Virus record (IMG/VR): IMGVR_UViG_3300036760_000306
Span: 1 to 64,000 of that record
From: a virus
Length of the DNA stretch: 64,000 nucleotides
Strand: one strand, 5' to 3'
The notes under the pieces were generated by a model. That model saw only the letters and a program-made list of their open reading frames with translations, ran no database searches and was not told where the DNA came from. This document shows positions 28,227-35,194 of the stretch, in pieces (within the stretch, counting starts at the first letter, position 1; the number at the start of each line of letters is the position of its first letter). The translations under genes were made by a program, and so were the position numbers.

Positions 28227-29399
28227 ATGCCTGACTTCCTAGCCAAAGTTGATGTATCGGTCCTGACCGTGGCGAACCCGGTTGCCAGGACGCTCCTGGC
28301 TGCTCGAACGGTCATCCGAACCGTTCCGGAGATCCAAGCGCTGTTCCAGGCGGCTGCGGCGGCTCACGAGAAGGGGTGGACCGCTGGGCAGCTCGCCGAC
28401 GCCCTGTACGTCCAGTTGCCCGAGTACCTCTTGGACCCGGTGGACCTCTGGGAAACCTGCCTGTACCTCGCTGACGAGTTCTTCCAACTGGGGGAGCACA
28501 CGTTGCTCGTGTCCGCAGACACGGGGCTCGCAATCGCCAGAGTCCAAGAGGACGACATCTACCTGCCTGCCCCTGTTTCCCGTGAAACAGAGGATGGGTC
28601 GGTACGACTGGCTCAACCGCTACCCCGTCTACGCCCTGACCTGGAGGGTCTGATCGTTCAGTGGCAGTTCGACCGAGCCCAGGACCGGAAGGTGGTTCAA
28701 GGGCTGGCGGTCAAACTGCCGAGTTCTGAGCTACTGGCCCAAGAGGGGGACAACCGGCTCCTGCAAGTCACCCAGGACGGACGGAAAAGCATCGTAGACC
28801 GCTTGCGGGCTGAGCTTCCCACAATCCTTGAGAATGTGCCCGGGGTGAGTGGGGCATTGCTCAGTCTGTGCAAGTTTTGTACAACCGAGGAAGTACCTGA
28901 AGGTTTTTTGCCCTGTGCCCCTTCTATGGCGTTGGTCAGGGTGATCCGTCCGGTGGTTGACCCGTTGGCGGCCAACCTGCGACAGGACGCCTACACGGCG
29001 TTGCTTGGTCAGATCAGGTCCGGGTGGGTCCGAGACATCGCCCGAGTGTTGTCTGGGCTCGTGCATGGCTTACGGGAGGTCCAGGACGCCTCGGTGCTGG
29101 ATGCGTTGCCGGGGAGTCTGTGGATCTGCGAGCCCAACACGGCGATGGCGCTTCGTGGGAAGGTGGTGCTGCCCGTGCCTGGGGCCTCCACCACGTTGGT
29201 TCATGCCTGGCTTGACACGCCGGTCGCGTATATCTGCCCCCGAGAGGACTCGTACGCTTGCTTGTCCCGAGAGTTCTTGGGTCGCTGGGAAGTCGGTGCG
29301 GCCTTCGAGTTTTCGCTGCACCTGAATCCGCAGGCTTTCTCGGCATACCGCCTCAAGGACGTGCCCGAGTCAGGGCTTTCGGTAGAGGTGATGGCGTGA
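28227..29399 (+). CDS. Hypothetical protein (390 aa)
   Basis: Soluble protein without recognised family. It is rich in Leu, Val and Ala, with mostly helical N-terminal ~110 residues and a mixed C-terminal part; an isolated CKFC pair is present near 220. A GAGGAG ribosome-binding site 8 nt before the ATG supports the start. Its stop overlaps the GTG of the next gene, so they are coupled. Confidence 0.6.
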   Translation: MPDFLAKVDVSVLTVANPVARTLLAARTVIRTVPEIQALFQAAAAAHEKGWTAGQLADALYVQLPEYLLDPVDLWETCLYLADEFFQLGEHTLLVSADTGLAIARVQEDDIYLPAPVSRETEDGSVRLAQPLPRLRPDLEGLIVQWQFDRAQDRKVVQGLAVKLPSSELLAQEGDNRLLQVTQDGRKSIVDRLRAELPTILENVPGVSGALLSLCKFCTTEEVPEGFLPCAPSMALVRVIRPVVDPLAANLRQDAYTALLGQIRSGWVRDIARVLSGLVHGLREVQDASVLDALPGSLWICEPNTAMALRGKVVLPVPGASTTLVHAWLDTPVAYICPREDSYACLSREFLGRWEVGAAFEFSLHLNPQAFSAYRLKDVPESGLSVEVMA

Positions 29400-29608
29400 G
29401 CTATTACTCTATCGTAGTTTTCGCAACTACCTCTAGGCAGTACCAGGACCCCATGATTTTCATTGAGCCCGGGATGAACGTCTTTACGGTGACCACCGAC
29501 GCGATTGATGCTCTGGTGGCTAGCCTAAAGGCAGACGGGCATCGTATCGATGAGGTGAATCAGCTTGACGGGTCGGAAGCACACGTCGTCGGCCGACTTA
29601 GCTCGTGA
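29396..29608 (+). CDS. Small hypothetical protein
   Basis: 70 residues from a GTG that overlaps the upstream stop (GTGA). Predicted alpha/beta with no Cys; no family recognised. It overlaps the next frame by 44 bases, which lowers confidence for one of the two. Confidence 0.45.
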   Translation: MSYYSIVVFATTSRQYQDPMIFIEPGMNVFTVTTDAIDALVASLKADGHRIDEVNQLDGSEAHVVGRLSS

Positions 29609-29858
29609 GGCGTTGCTGCAACATCTCCGACGGGAGCCGTCACGAATCCTGTACGCAGGCCCTATCACTCTTTGGCTCCGAGGCGGTTACAGCTTGGAGC
29701 GTGTAGAAATGCTCCTGGAGGGCTTGGTGACCGAGGGCATCCTCCGGTACGCCACGCCCAAGGAGCTTGCCACTGCTTCGCTGTGTCTTGGTTATTTCTT
29801 GACCCCCGGGGGTGTTGATAAATTACCACCGGAAGATCGTTCCTACGGGGTGACGTGA
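29565..29858 (+). CDS. Small winged-helix-like protein
   Basis: 97 residues from TTG. The pattern LQHLRREPSRILYAGPITLWLRG followed by VEMLLEGLVTEGILRYAT resembles a winged helix (helix, turn, helix, two-stranded wing). It may bind DNA. The TTG start and 44-base overlap are unusual for this genome, so the start is uncertain. Confidence 0.45.
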   Translation: MTGRKHTSSADLAREALLQHLRREPSRILYAGPITLWLRGGYSLERVEMLLEGLVTEGILRYATPKELATASLCLGYFLTPGGVDKLPPEDRSYGVT

Positions 29859-29860
29859 CT

Positions 29861-29869
29861 CGGTGTATA
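29861..29869 (+). promoter_or_regulatory. Promoter-like box (CGGTGTATA)
   Basis: A variant of the recurring box, closer to TATAAT in the hexamer (TGTATA), 11 nt before the ATG at 29881. The same variant precedes the RNase HII gene on the minus strand. Confidence 0.4.
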
Positions 29870-29880
29870 CCGGGGGTGCG

Positions 29881-30560
29881 ATGCTTGCCTATTTAGTAAC
29901 GAACCTGGCTACGGGTTCCAAATATATTGGGATCACGAAGTTTTCTTTGCGAGAACGCTGGTCCGGGCATCGTTCGTCTGCAAGACCTGGTGGCCCCTCA
30001 ACCCCTATAGCTAGGGCTTTGAGAAAGTACGGGGAAGCAGCCTTCCGTATTGAGGTAATCGCGTGCATGTTTCAGAAGGTGGGTACAACGTCACACGTGG
30101 GGGTGATGGTGCCCTTGGTCGTCCTGTTTCTGAAGAGACTAGGAAGAAGCATTCCGAGGCAGGTAAACGACAGACAGCGAACCCGGATACACGAGCGGCT
30201 ATGTCACGTTTAGCAACGATACAATGGGCATCTCCAGCATTGCGTAAACAGCAATCGCTGCGGCACAAAGGTAAGGTAATTAGCGATGCACAGAGGCTAA
30301 AGCTTTCGGTAGCGGGTAGGGGTAGAGTTGTTGGGGCAGAGACGAGAGCCAAGATTGCGGCTGCGCTTCGAGGGAAATCGCGTCCAGAACATGTGGTTGC
30401 TGCCGTTCGTGCTGCACAGACGGGGAAGAAGCATTCCATAGAGACACGTACGAAGATGTCTCTGTCCAAAAAGGGGGTTCTTAAAAGCGAGGCCCATAGA
30501 ATGGCCATACGAGAGAGTTTGATACGCTTAGCTGTTGAACGTAAGGGGGTACCCTCATGA
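29881..30560 (+). pseudogene. Broken GIY-YIG homing endonuclease
   Basis: Frame 1 (29881-~30066) encodes a GIY-YIG domain: AYLVTNLATGSKYIGIT, an RERWSGHR helix and IARALRKYGEAAFRIEVIA. The sequence then switches frame. From ~30066 another frame continues with HVSEGGYNVTRGGDG and a long tail of NUMOD3-type DNA-binding repeats (S-E-E-T-R-K-K-H, AETRAKIAAALRGKS, IETRTKMSLSKKG) to 30560. Compared with intact relatives, the segment between the beta sheet and the GYN motif is also missing, so the lesion is a deletion plus frameshift near 30065. It lies between a small gene and the deoxyribonucleotidase. Confidence 0.75.
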
Positions 30561-31111
30561 GGCGCAAACGCCTGCTAGTCGATGTTGATGAAGTCTTGGC
30601 TGACTTCTGTACCCCTGTGTTCGATCTTGCCGAGAAGCTGTTTGGCAAGAAGCTGACCTCGGCGGACTTCGACACCTGGGATCTCTTTGACTACTTTCCG
30701 AAAGCTGAGCGCAAGGCCCTCTTCAATGCGATGGAGCAGCCCGGCTACTGCACATCTTTGCCACCCCTTCCGGGATCCCTTGAGGCGATCCAAGAGTTGC
30801 GGAACTACGTGGACGTGTACGTGGTGACGAGCCCGTTCCCTAGCCCCACCTGGGTCTCGGAACGCTACGCCTGGCTACACGAACACTTCAACTTCAAGCC
30901 GAGTGAAGTGATCACCACAAGCTCCAAGTTCGTGGTCGTTGGAGATGCGTTTCTCGATGACCGCCCCGACAACGTGGTGGATTGGTTGGAACACCACCCT
31001 CAGAAGACCGGGATGCTTTGGCACACTCCGAACACGACTAAAGTGGTCGAGCACAACCATCTGCGGGTGTACTCGTGGGAACAGGTTATCCAGAAAGTAA
31101 AAGCACTATGA
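30557..31111 (+). CDS. 5'(3')-deoxyribonucleotidase-like HAD phosphatase
   Basis: 184 residues, typical length. DVDEVLADF (D9, D11) is HAD motif I with the nucleophile and acid/base. VYVVTSPFPSP holds motif II (Thr/Ser), and VVVGDAFLDDRPDN carries the motif III/IV acidic residues. Members dephosphorylate deoxynucleoside monophosphates, and phage copies tune the dNTP pool or remove host-type nucleotides. It overlaps the following ThyX-like gene by 4 bases, which supports a role in thymidylate metabolism. Confidence 0.8.
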   Translation: MRRKRLLVDVDEVLADFCTPVFDLAEKLFGKKLTSADFDTWDLFDYFPKAERKALFNAMEQPGYCTSLPPLPGSLEAIQELRNYVDVYVVTSPFPSPTWVSERYAWLHEHFNFKPSEVITTSSKFVVVGDAFLDDRPDNVVDWLEHHPQKTGMLWHTPNTTKVVEHNHLRVYSWEQVIQKVKAL

Positions 31112-32391
31112 GCGACATCTACGTCAACGACGAACTGCATCCTGAAGACAACGCGATGCTTCAAGCATTGTACTCCCGCAGCCCGCAGTCAGTGATCAAG
31201 CACCTGGAGAAGGTGAAGCTTGCGGGCTCTGGCAACTTCATGGGCCAATACTATGTTGGGTACGGGCACCAATCGATCGGGGACTGCGGGACCACCACGC
31301 TCTACGTGGAGTACGTCTCGATGCTGGCCGCCAAAGCGATCCAGGATTCCCCGCTCTACAATGGGCAGGAAGCCTCTACCCGCTACCTCGACATGTCCAA
31401 GCAGCCGGTCTTGAACCCTCTTGGGACACTTGAGGGTATGGCGATTCAAGACGCTTGGATGGAGTTCTACGTGTCAGCGATGGAGCCGACCATCCAGCAC
31501 CTGCACGCGACCTACCCGCTCAAGGAAGGGGAAGACGCCAAGCAATACGAGAAGGCCATCAAGGCTCGGGCGTTCGATGTGTTGCGGAGCTTCTTGCCCG
31601 CCGGGTGTACCACGCTTGTGTCTTGGCACACGACGCTTCGGCATGCCGCCGACCACCTGAGCAACCTCAGGCACTACCCGTTGGCTGAGGTCAGGGGTCT
31701 GGCGGACTCCATGCTGACGAGCCTCCAAGAGCGGTACCCGCACAGCTTCGGGCAAAAGCGCTACGAGGACACTGAGCAGTACCTGGCTGCCGCTGGGGAA
31801 CAGCACCTCTACAACCCCTTTACCCACACAGAAGCGGTGCATTGTAAGTCTAGCATTAAGCATGAGGCTTTGCAGATCCCGGTGATTACGGGGAGGCCGC
31901 CTAAGACGCGGTTGCCCCACTACCTTGATGATCTGGGGCAGATCAGGTATAAATTCCTGCTTGACTTCGGCAGTTTCCGCGACCTTCAACGACACCGCAA
32001 CGGTGTCTGTCGGATGCCTCTACTTTCCACGAAGTGGCGCTTCAACGAATGGTACTTGGAGCAACTGCCCCTGAGTCTTCGGGACCAAGCTGTGATCCTG
32101 ATCGGGCGTCAGACACTAGCGATTGATCGTCTTGACGCCCCTCCAGAAGAAAAGCAGCATTATGTTGCGATGGGCTTTAACGTCCCGTGTAAGGTGACCC
32201 GAGGGTTGCCGGGGACACTCTACCTGATCGAGCTTCGCACAGGCAAAATGATACATCCCACGATGCGTCATGTGGCTCAAGAAATGGCTCAAACGCTTCA
32301 AAACCTGTACCCCACGTTGCCGATCTACGCGGACATGAGTCCGGATGATTGGGACATTCGGCGTGGTGCTCAAGACATTGTGGCCAAGTAG
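31108..32391 (+). CDS. ThyX-like flavin-dependent thymidylate synthase, fused duplicate form
   Basis: 427 residues, nearly twice canonical ThyX (~220-250). The N-terminal half has the conserved YGHQSIGD and GQEASTRYLDM (the E-x-S-x-R-Y end of the ThyX motif) but no RHR. The C-terminal half has FGSFRDLQRHRNG (the RHR part) but lacks E-x-S-x-R-Y. ThyX active sites form between subunits, so the two halves may act as a pseudo-dimer with complementary motif parts. It would make dTMP from dUMP using FAD and methylene-tetrahydrofolate. It follows the deoxyribonucleotidase with an ATGA overlap. Confidence 0.75.
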   Translation: MSDIYVNDELHPEDNAMLQALYSRSPQSVIKHLEKVKLAGSGNFMGQYYVGYGHQSIGDCGTTTLYVEYVSMLAAKAIQDSPLYNGQEASTRYLDMSKQPVLNPLGTLEGMAIQDAWMEFYVSAMEPTIQHLHATYPLKEGEDAKQYEKAIKARAFDVLRSFLPAGCTTLVSWHTTLRHAADHLSNLRHYPLAEVRGLADSMLTSLQERYPHSFGQKRYEDTEQYLAAAGEQHLYNPFTHTEAVHCKSSIKHEALQIPVITGRPPKTRLPHYLDDLGQIRYKFLLDFGSFRDLQRHRNGVCRMPLLSTKWRFNEWYLEQLPLSLRDQAVILIGRQTLAIDRLDAPPEEKQHYVAMGFNVPCKVTRGLPGTLYLIELRTGKMIHPTMRHVAQEMAQTLQNLYPTLPIYADMSPDDWDIRRGAQDIVAK

Positions 32392-32427
32392 GCACTTATT
32401 CTTCGATACATCAAGCAAGGATGAACT

Positions 32428-33228
32428 GTGGATAGTAAAGTGATTGCACCGCTTTCAGACGAGCGTCGTACGGAACTCTTGGCCCGACTCTTGATCGAGC
32501 CATCGGACACCAAGCTAGCGCTGGAATTCGGGATCTCACGCAAAACGCTCTGGCGCATGCGCCAGGCACAGAAGAATCCTGCATCGCCTGTACCCACGGC
32601 TGTGATGACGCCGCCTGCCCCAGGGGCAGCGGTGAAGTTACCGCCTGTGGTGATCCCGCCCATCAAGGTGCCCAAGGTAGCGGTCCCGAAGGTCCCGAAG
32701 TCGCCCGTTACACCTAAGACACCGACACCTGAAGCTGTGGTGACGTCTGAAATCGTGACCCCAGAAGTGGTTCCGGAAGTTGTAAAAGCGGTTCCGACCC
32801 TTGTCCCGCCTTTCCCCGAGGATCCGCGTCCCAAGGTAGACGTAGAGCCTGTGTACCTAAACACGTTCTTCGCCATCCAGCTTCTTCGTGGTGAGTCCCA
32901 CAAGCAGGTGGCGAATGTGGTCTTGACCGAAGCTGAAGCCAAGGGTGTTCTGTTCCGAAAGCTTCAAGTTTTGGACATTGTGTCAGTGGGCACTACGGCT
33001 TTCGTGAGATTCCGAGGGGATCTGCCCAATGCCTTCGCTGTGGTCAAGACACTACAAGATCGGGCGATTATCGTGATTAACGCCGATGGTACTTACACGG
33101 TGACGTTCCCGAACGGTAAAAGCGGCAAGTTCCCCGGGTCGGCCATGTGCAGCTCGCCCAAGGTTGGTTTTGGTCACACGTACGCGGGGACAAGAATCAA
33201 GAGATGGAAGCAGCAGTTCGCGGCCTGA
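32428..33228 (+). CDS. HTH protein with long Pro/Val linker
   Basis: 266 residues. Residues ~14-48 form a helix-turn-helix (LARLLIEPSDTKLALEFGISRKTLWRMR, recognition helix SRKTLWRM). A low-complexity Pro-Val-Lys-Thr linker (~50-135) leads to a ~120-residue C-terminal domain of beta character ending in basic residues. GTG start after AAGGAT. Probably a regulator or DNA-binding structural protein; not recognised. Confidence 0.55.
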   Translation: MDSKVIAPLSDERRTELLARLLIEPSDTKLALEFGISRKTLWRMRQAQKNPASPVPTAVMTPPAPGAAVKLPPVVIPPIKVPKVAVPKVPKSPVTPKTPTPEAVVTSEIVTPEVVPEVVKAVPTLVPPFPEDPRPKVDVEPVYLNTFFAIQLLRGESHKQVANVVLTEAEAKGVLFRKLQVLDIVSVGTTAFVRFRGDLPNAFAVVKTLQDRAIIVINADGTYTVTFPNGKSGKFPGSAMCSSPKVGFGHTYAGTRIKRWKQQFAA

Positions 33229-33255
33229 CTTTCCTCCTATGGATCTGCACTGTAG

Positions 33256-33633
33256 ATGGGCAGCGCTAGCAAGCCGTTTGGTGTGGTTTACCTGATCACG
33301 AATACTGTGAACGGGAAGGTCTACGTTGGGCAGACGACTGTTGGCGTCTCTAAGCGCTGGAAGGGGCACAAAGACGAGGCCCGTAAAGGTAGCGAATGCC
33401 GAGATGGGTATAGGCGGGGTGCCCCTGGAAACTCGACAGCGGTAGACGAAGGCATCTTACGAGTTGCTCTTCAAGGGTTGACTTCAATACAGTACGACGC
33501 ACAACGCCGCTCCAAGGTATTGGACGCTCGGTTCGTCTCTTCCAATGCTTTTCCAAGAGTGTATGGAAAGACATTTATGGAAGTGCGGGATGGGGTCAGA
33601 GACCCCCGGCAAACCAAACGGAGAGCAGCATGA
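33256..33633 (+). pseudogene. Truncated GIY-YIG endonuclease
   Basis: 125 residues. The N-terminal half is a good GIY-YIG start: GVVYLITNTVNGKVYVGQTT followed by SKRWKGHKDEARKG. The expected ALRKYG/F segment with the catalytic Glu and any DNA-binding tail are missing, and residues after ~75 look unlike the family. The next gene begins before its end. Probably a decayed homing endonuclease, the second in 4 kb. Confidence 0.55.
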
Positions 33634-34391
33634 AAGTGGCCGCCATTCAATTTTGCCCAACCTTCAAGGATGTCCCGAGCAATCTTCGACGTTTGGCTGC
33701 TTTAACTATGAAGGCGGCACAGGCTGGTGCGAAGCTTTGCGTGTTGCCAGAGCTTTGTACTACAGGGTATTCCATGATGGGTAAGGCTGAGGCGGAGCCT
33801 TTGGCAGAGGTTATTGGCGACTTCAAACCAGGGGGTAGCGGCACTTCTAGTATGGATGTGTTCCACGCTATAGCTAAAAAGTATAGCACTCATATTGTCT
33901 GGGGCCTGGTCGAAAAGAGTTGCGGATCTGGTAAGCTTCACAATTCTCAAGTTTTGATGTGTCCAGACGGTTCTTTTGAGACTACGGCCAAAGTAAATTT
34001 TTTTGGGAATGACTTCTTGTGGGCTACAGAAGGAAGGGCTAATCCTCCGATTCGTAAGATTGCAGTTGACGGGAAAGATTACAAAGTTGGACTTTTAATT
34101 TGCCGAGATGTGCGGGACAAAAAAGACGACAATTGGAAATCCTTCTACGAAAAGGGCGACGCCGATGTGGTCGCTCTCTCTTGTGCTTGGGGTAAGAGTT
34201 CTTTTCCTGCGACGGCGTGGATGGACTTTGCGGAAGAAAACAGCACTACGTTGATAGTGAGTAACCGCTATGGTGTAGAGGAGAATAACGACTTTGGTGC
34301 TGGCGGTATCGGTATCATCTCACCCGATGGTACCGTGCAATGTGAGGGCCTTGTGTGGGGTCAGGATTGCATCGTCTACGGGGAAGTCTAA
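33630..34391 (+). CDS. Nitrilase-superfamily amidohydrolase
   Basis: 253 residues, typical length. The catalytic triad is visible: E41 in VLPELCTTGY, K121 in TAKVNFFG and C158 in LLICRDVRD. The superfamily hydrolyses C-N bonds; members include N-carbamoylputrescine amidase, omega-amidase and glutaminase domains of NAD synthetase. K121 is in KVNFFG instead of the common KxHL, so the substrate cannot be set. GGAG precedes the ATG, which overlaps the GIY-YIG remnant. Its codon use looks more AT-rich than neighbours, hinting at separate acquisition. No signal peptide, so cytoplasmic. Confidence 0.75.
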   Translation: MKVAAIQFCPTFKDVPSNLRRLAALTMKAAQAGAKLCVLPELCTTGYSMMGKAEAEPLAEVIGDFKPGGSGTSSMDVFHAIAKKYSTHIVWGLVEKSCGSGKLHNSQVLMCPDGSFETTAKVNFFGNDFLWATEGRANPPIRKIAVDGKDYKVGLLICRDVRDKKDDNWKSFYEKGDADVVALSCAWGKSSFPATAWMDFAEENSTTLIVSNRYGVEENNDFGAGGIGIISPDGTVQCEGLVWGQDCIVYGEV

Positions 34392-34393
34392 AG

Positions 34394-34903
34394 ATGACGA
34401 CTCTGGCTCAACGTGTTGTTGATCGTTACTTGACGGCTAACGCCCCAGGAGAATACTACCCTAAGTATTGGATTGAGGATTTCGTGCATGAGAAGACTGT
34501 GCGTCGATTGACGTTACCCAACACAAATTGGGGCATCGCAATTGCACATAGCGAACGTTTGCAGGTTATCTGGGCGGACATCGTAGTTCGTTTCAAGCTC
34601 AAACAGAAGTTGACTCGGGAGCACCCGGACAACAAAGAAGATTGGAACGCCGCTGAGGGTGCCCTAGAGGCGTTCTTCAAAAGCGACACTGAAACTGCGG
34701 GTGTCATCTGCCAGGAGCTGTTCGACAAGGAACTACCCTATGCTCTTGGTGAGCGCATTGGCGCAATTATTCGTAGGGGACTCACGCGCAAAGAAGTCTC
34801 TACTCTAGCGAGCCTTCTCAGTGGATCTCGTACAAAGGATATCCTAGAGGGTATGGCTAAGTTATTACTAGGGGCTGCGGTATCACACTTATTTGGGCGC
34901 TGA
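34394..34903 (+). CDS. Hypothetical protein with N-terminal RVAxRYLxA tag
   Basis: 169 residues. TLAQRVVDRYLTAN at 3-16 is a clear copy of the shared module. The rest is a helical domain without known motif (a NWGIAIAHSERLQVIWADIVVRF segment and a C-terminal GSRTKDILEGMAKLL helix). The ATG is two bases after the nitrilase stop. If the tag is a head-targeting signal, this would be an internal virion protein. Confidence 0.6.
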   Translation: MTTLAQRVVDRYLTANAPGEYYPKYWIEDFVHEKTVRRLTLPNTNWGIAIAHSERLQVIWADIVVRFKLKQKLTREHPDNKEDWNAAEGALEAFFKSDTETAGVICQELFDKELPYALGERIGAIIRRGLTRKEVSTLASLLSGSRTKDILEGMAKLLLGAAVSHLFGR

Positions 34904-34925
34904 CGTATGCCCCTAGGCGGCAACC

Positions 34926-35168
34926 ATGGCTGAAATCAAAAAAGTTTGGGTTGTCACGGATCCGACACCCGATTCGGGAATCGTGGACATCTTGTTTGAG
35001 GCAACCCCCAGGAAACTCGCCGATTACATCCGAGGTTCTCGGACTACGGACTGGGAGAGTGAGAGCACCAAGCTGTACGACGACAAGGCGTCTGCCACCG
35101 CAGACGCCAATAAGCGCCTAAAAGATCGGGATCAACGGCGAGAGGCCGCTCTCGCCTGGAAAGTTTGA
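34926..35168 (+). CDS. Small hypothetical protein
   Basis: 80 residues, charged, alpha/beta with VWVVTDPTPDSGIVDILFEA at the start and a basic helical end. No family recognised. CGGCAACC precedes the ATG without a clear ribosome-binding site. Confidence 0.5.
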   Translation: MAEIKKVWVVTDPTPDSGIVDILFEATPRKLADYIRGSRTTDWESESTKLYDDKASATADANKRLKDRDQRREAALAWKV

Positions 35169-35174
35169 CGCTGC

Positions 35175-35183
35175 CGGTGTAGT
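35175..35183 (+). promoter_or_regulatory. Promoter-like box before clpX
   Basis: CGGTGTAGT, 11 nt before the ClpX ATG; no ribosome-binding site lies between. Variant of the recurring leaderless-type promoter. Confidence 0.5.
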
Positions 35184-35194
35184 GTACCCGGGCT

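Noticed and set aside
34272-34281. TGGTGTAGA inside the amidase gene
   Set aside because: It encodes part of YGVEEN in a conserved protein and has no start codon at 8 nt; chance match to the promoter box.
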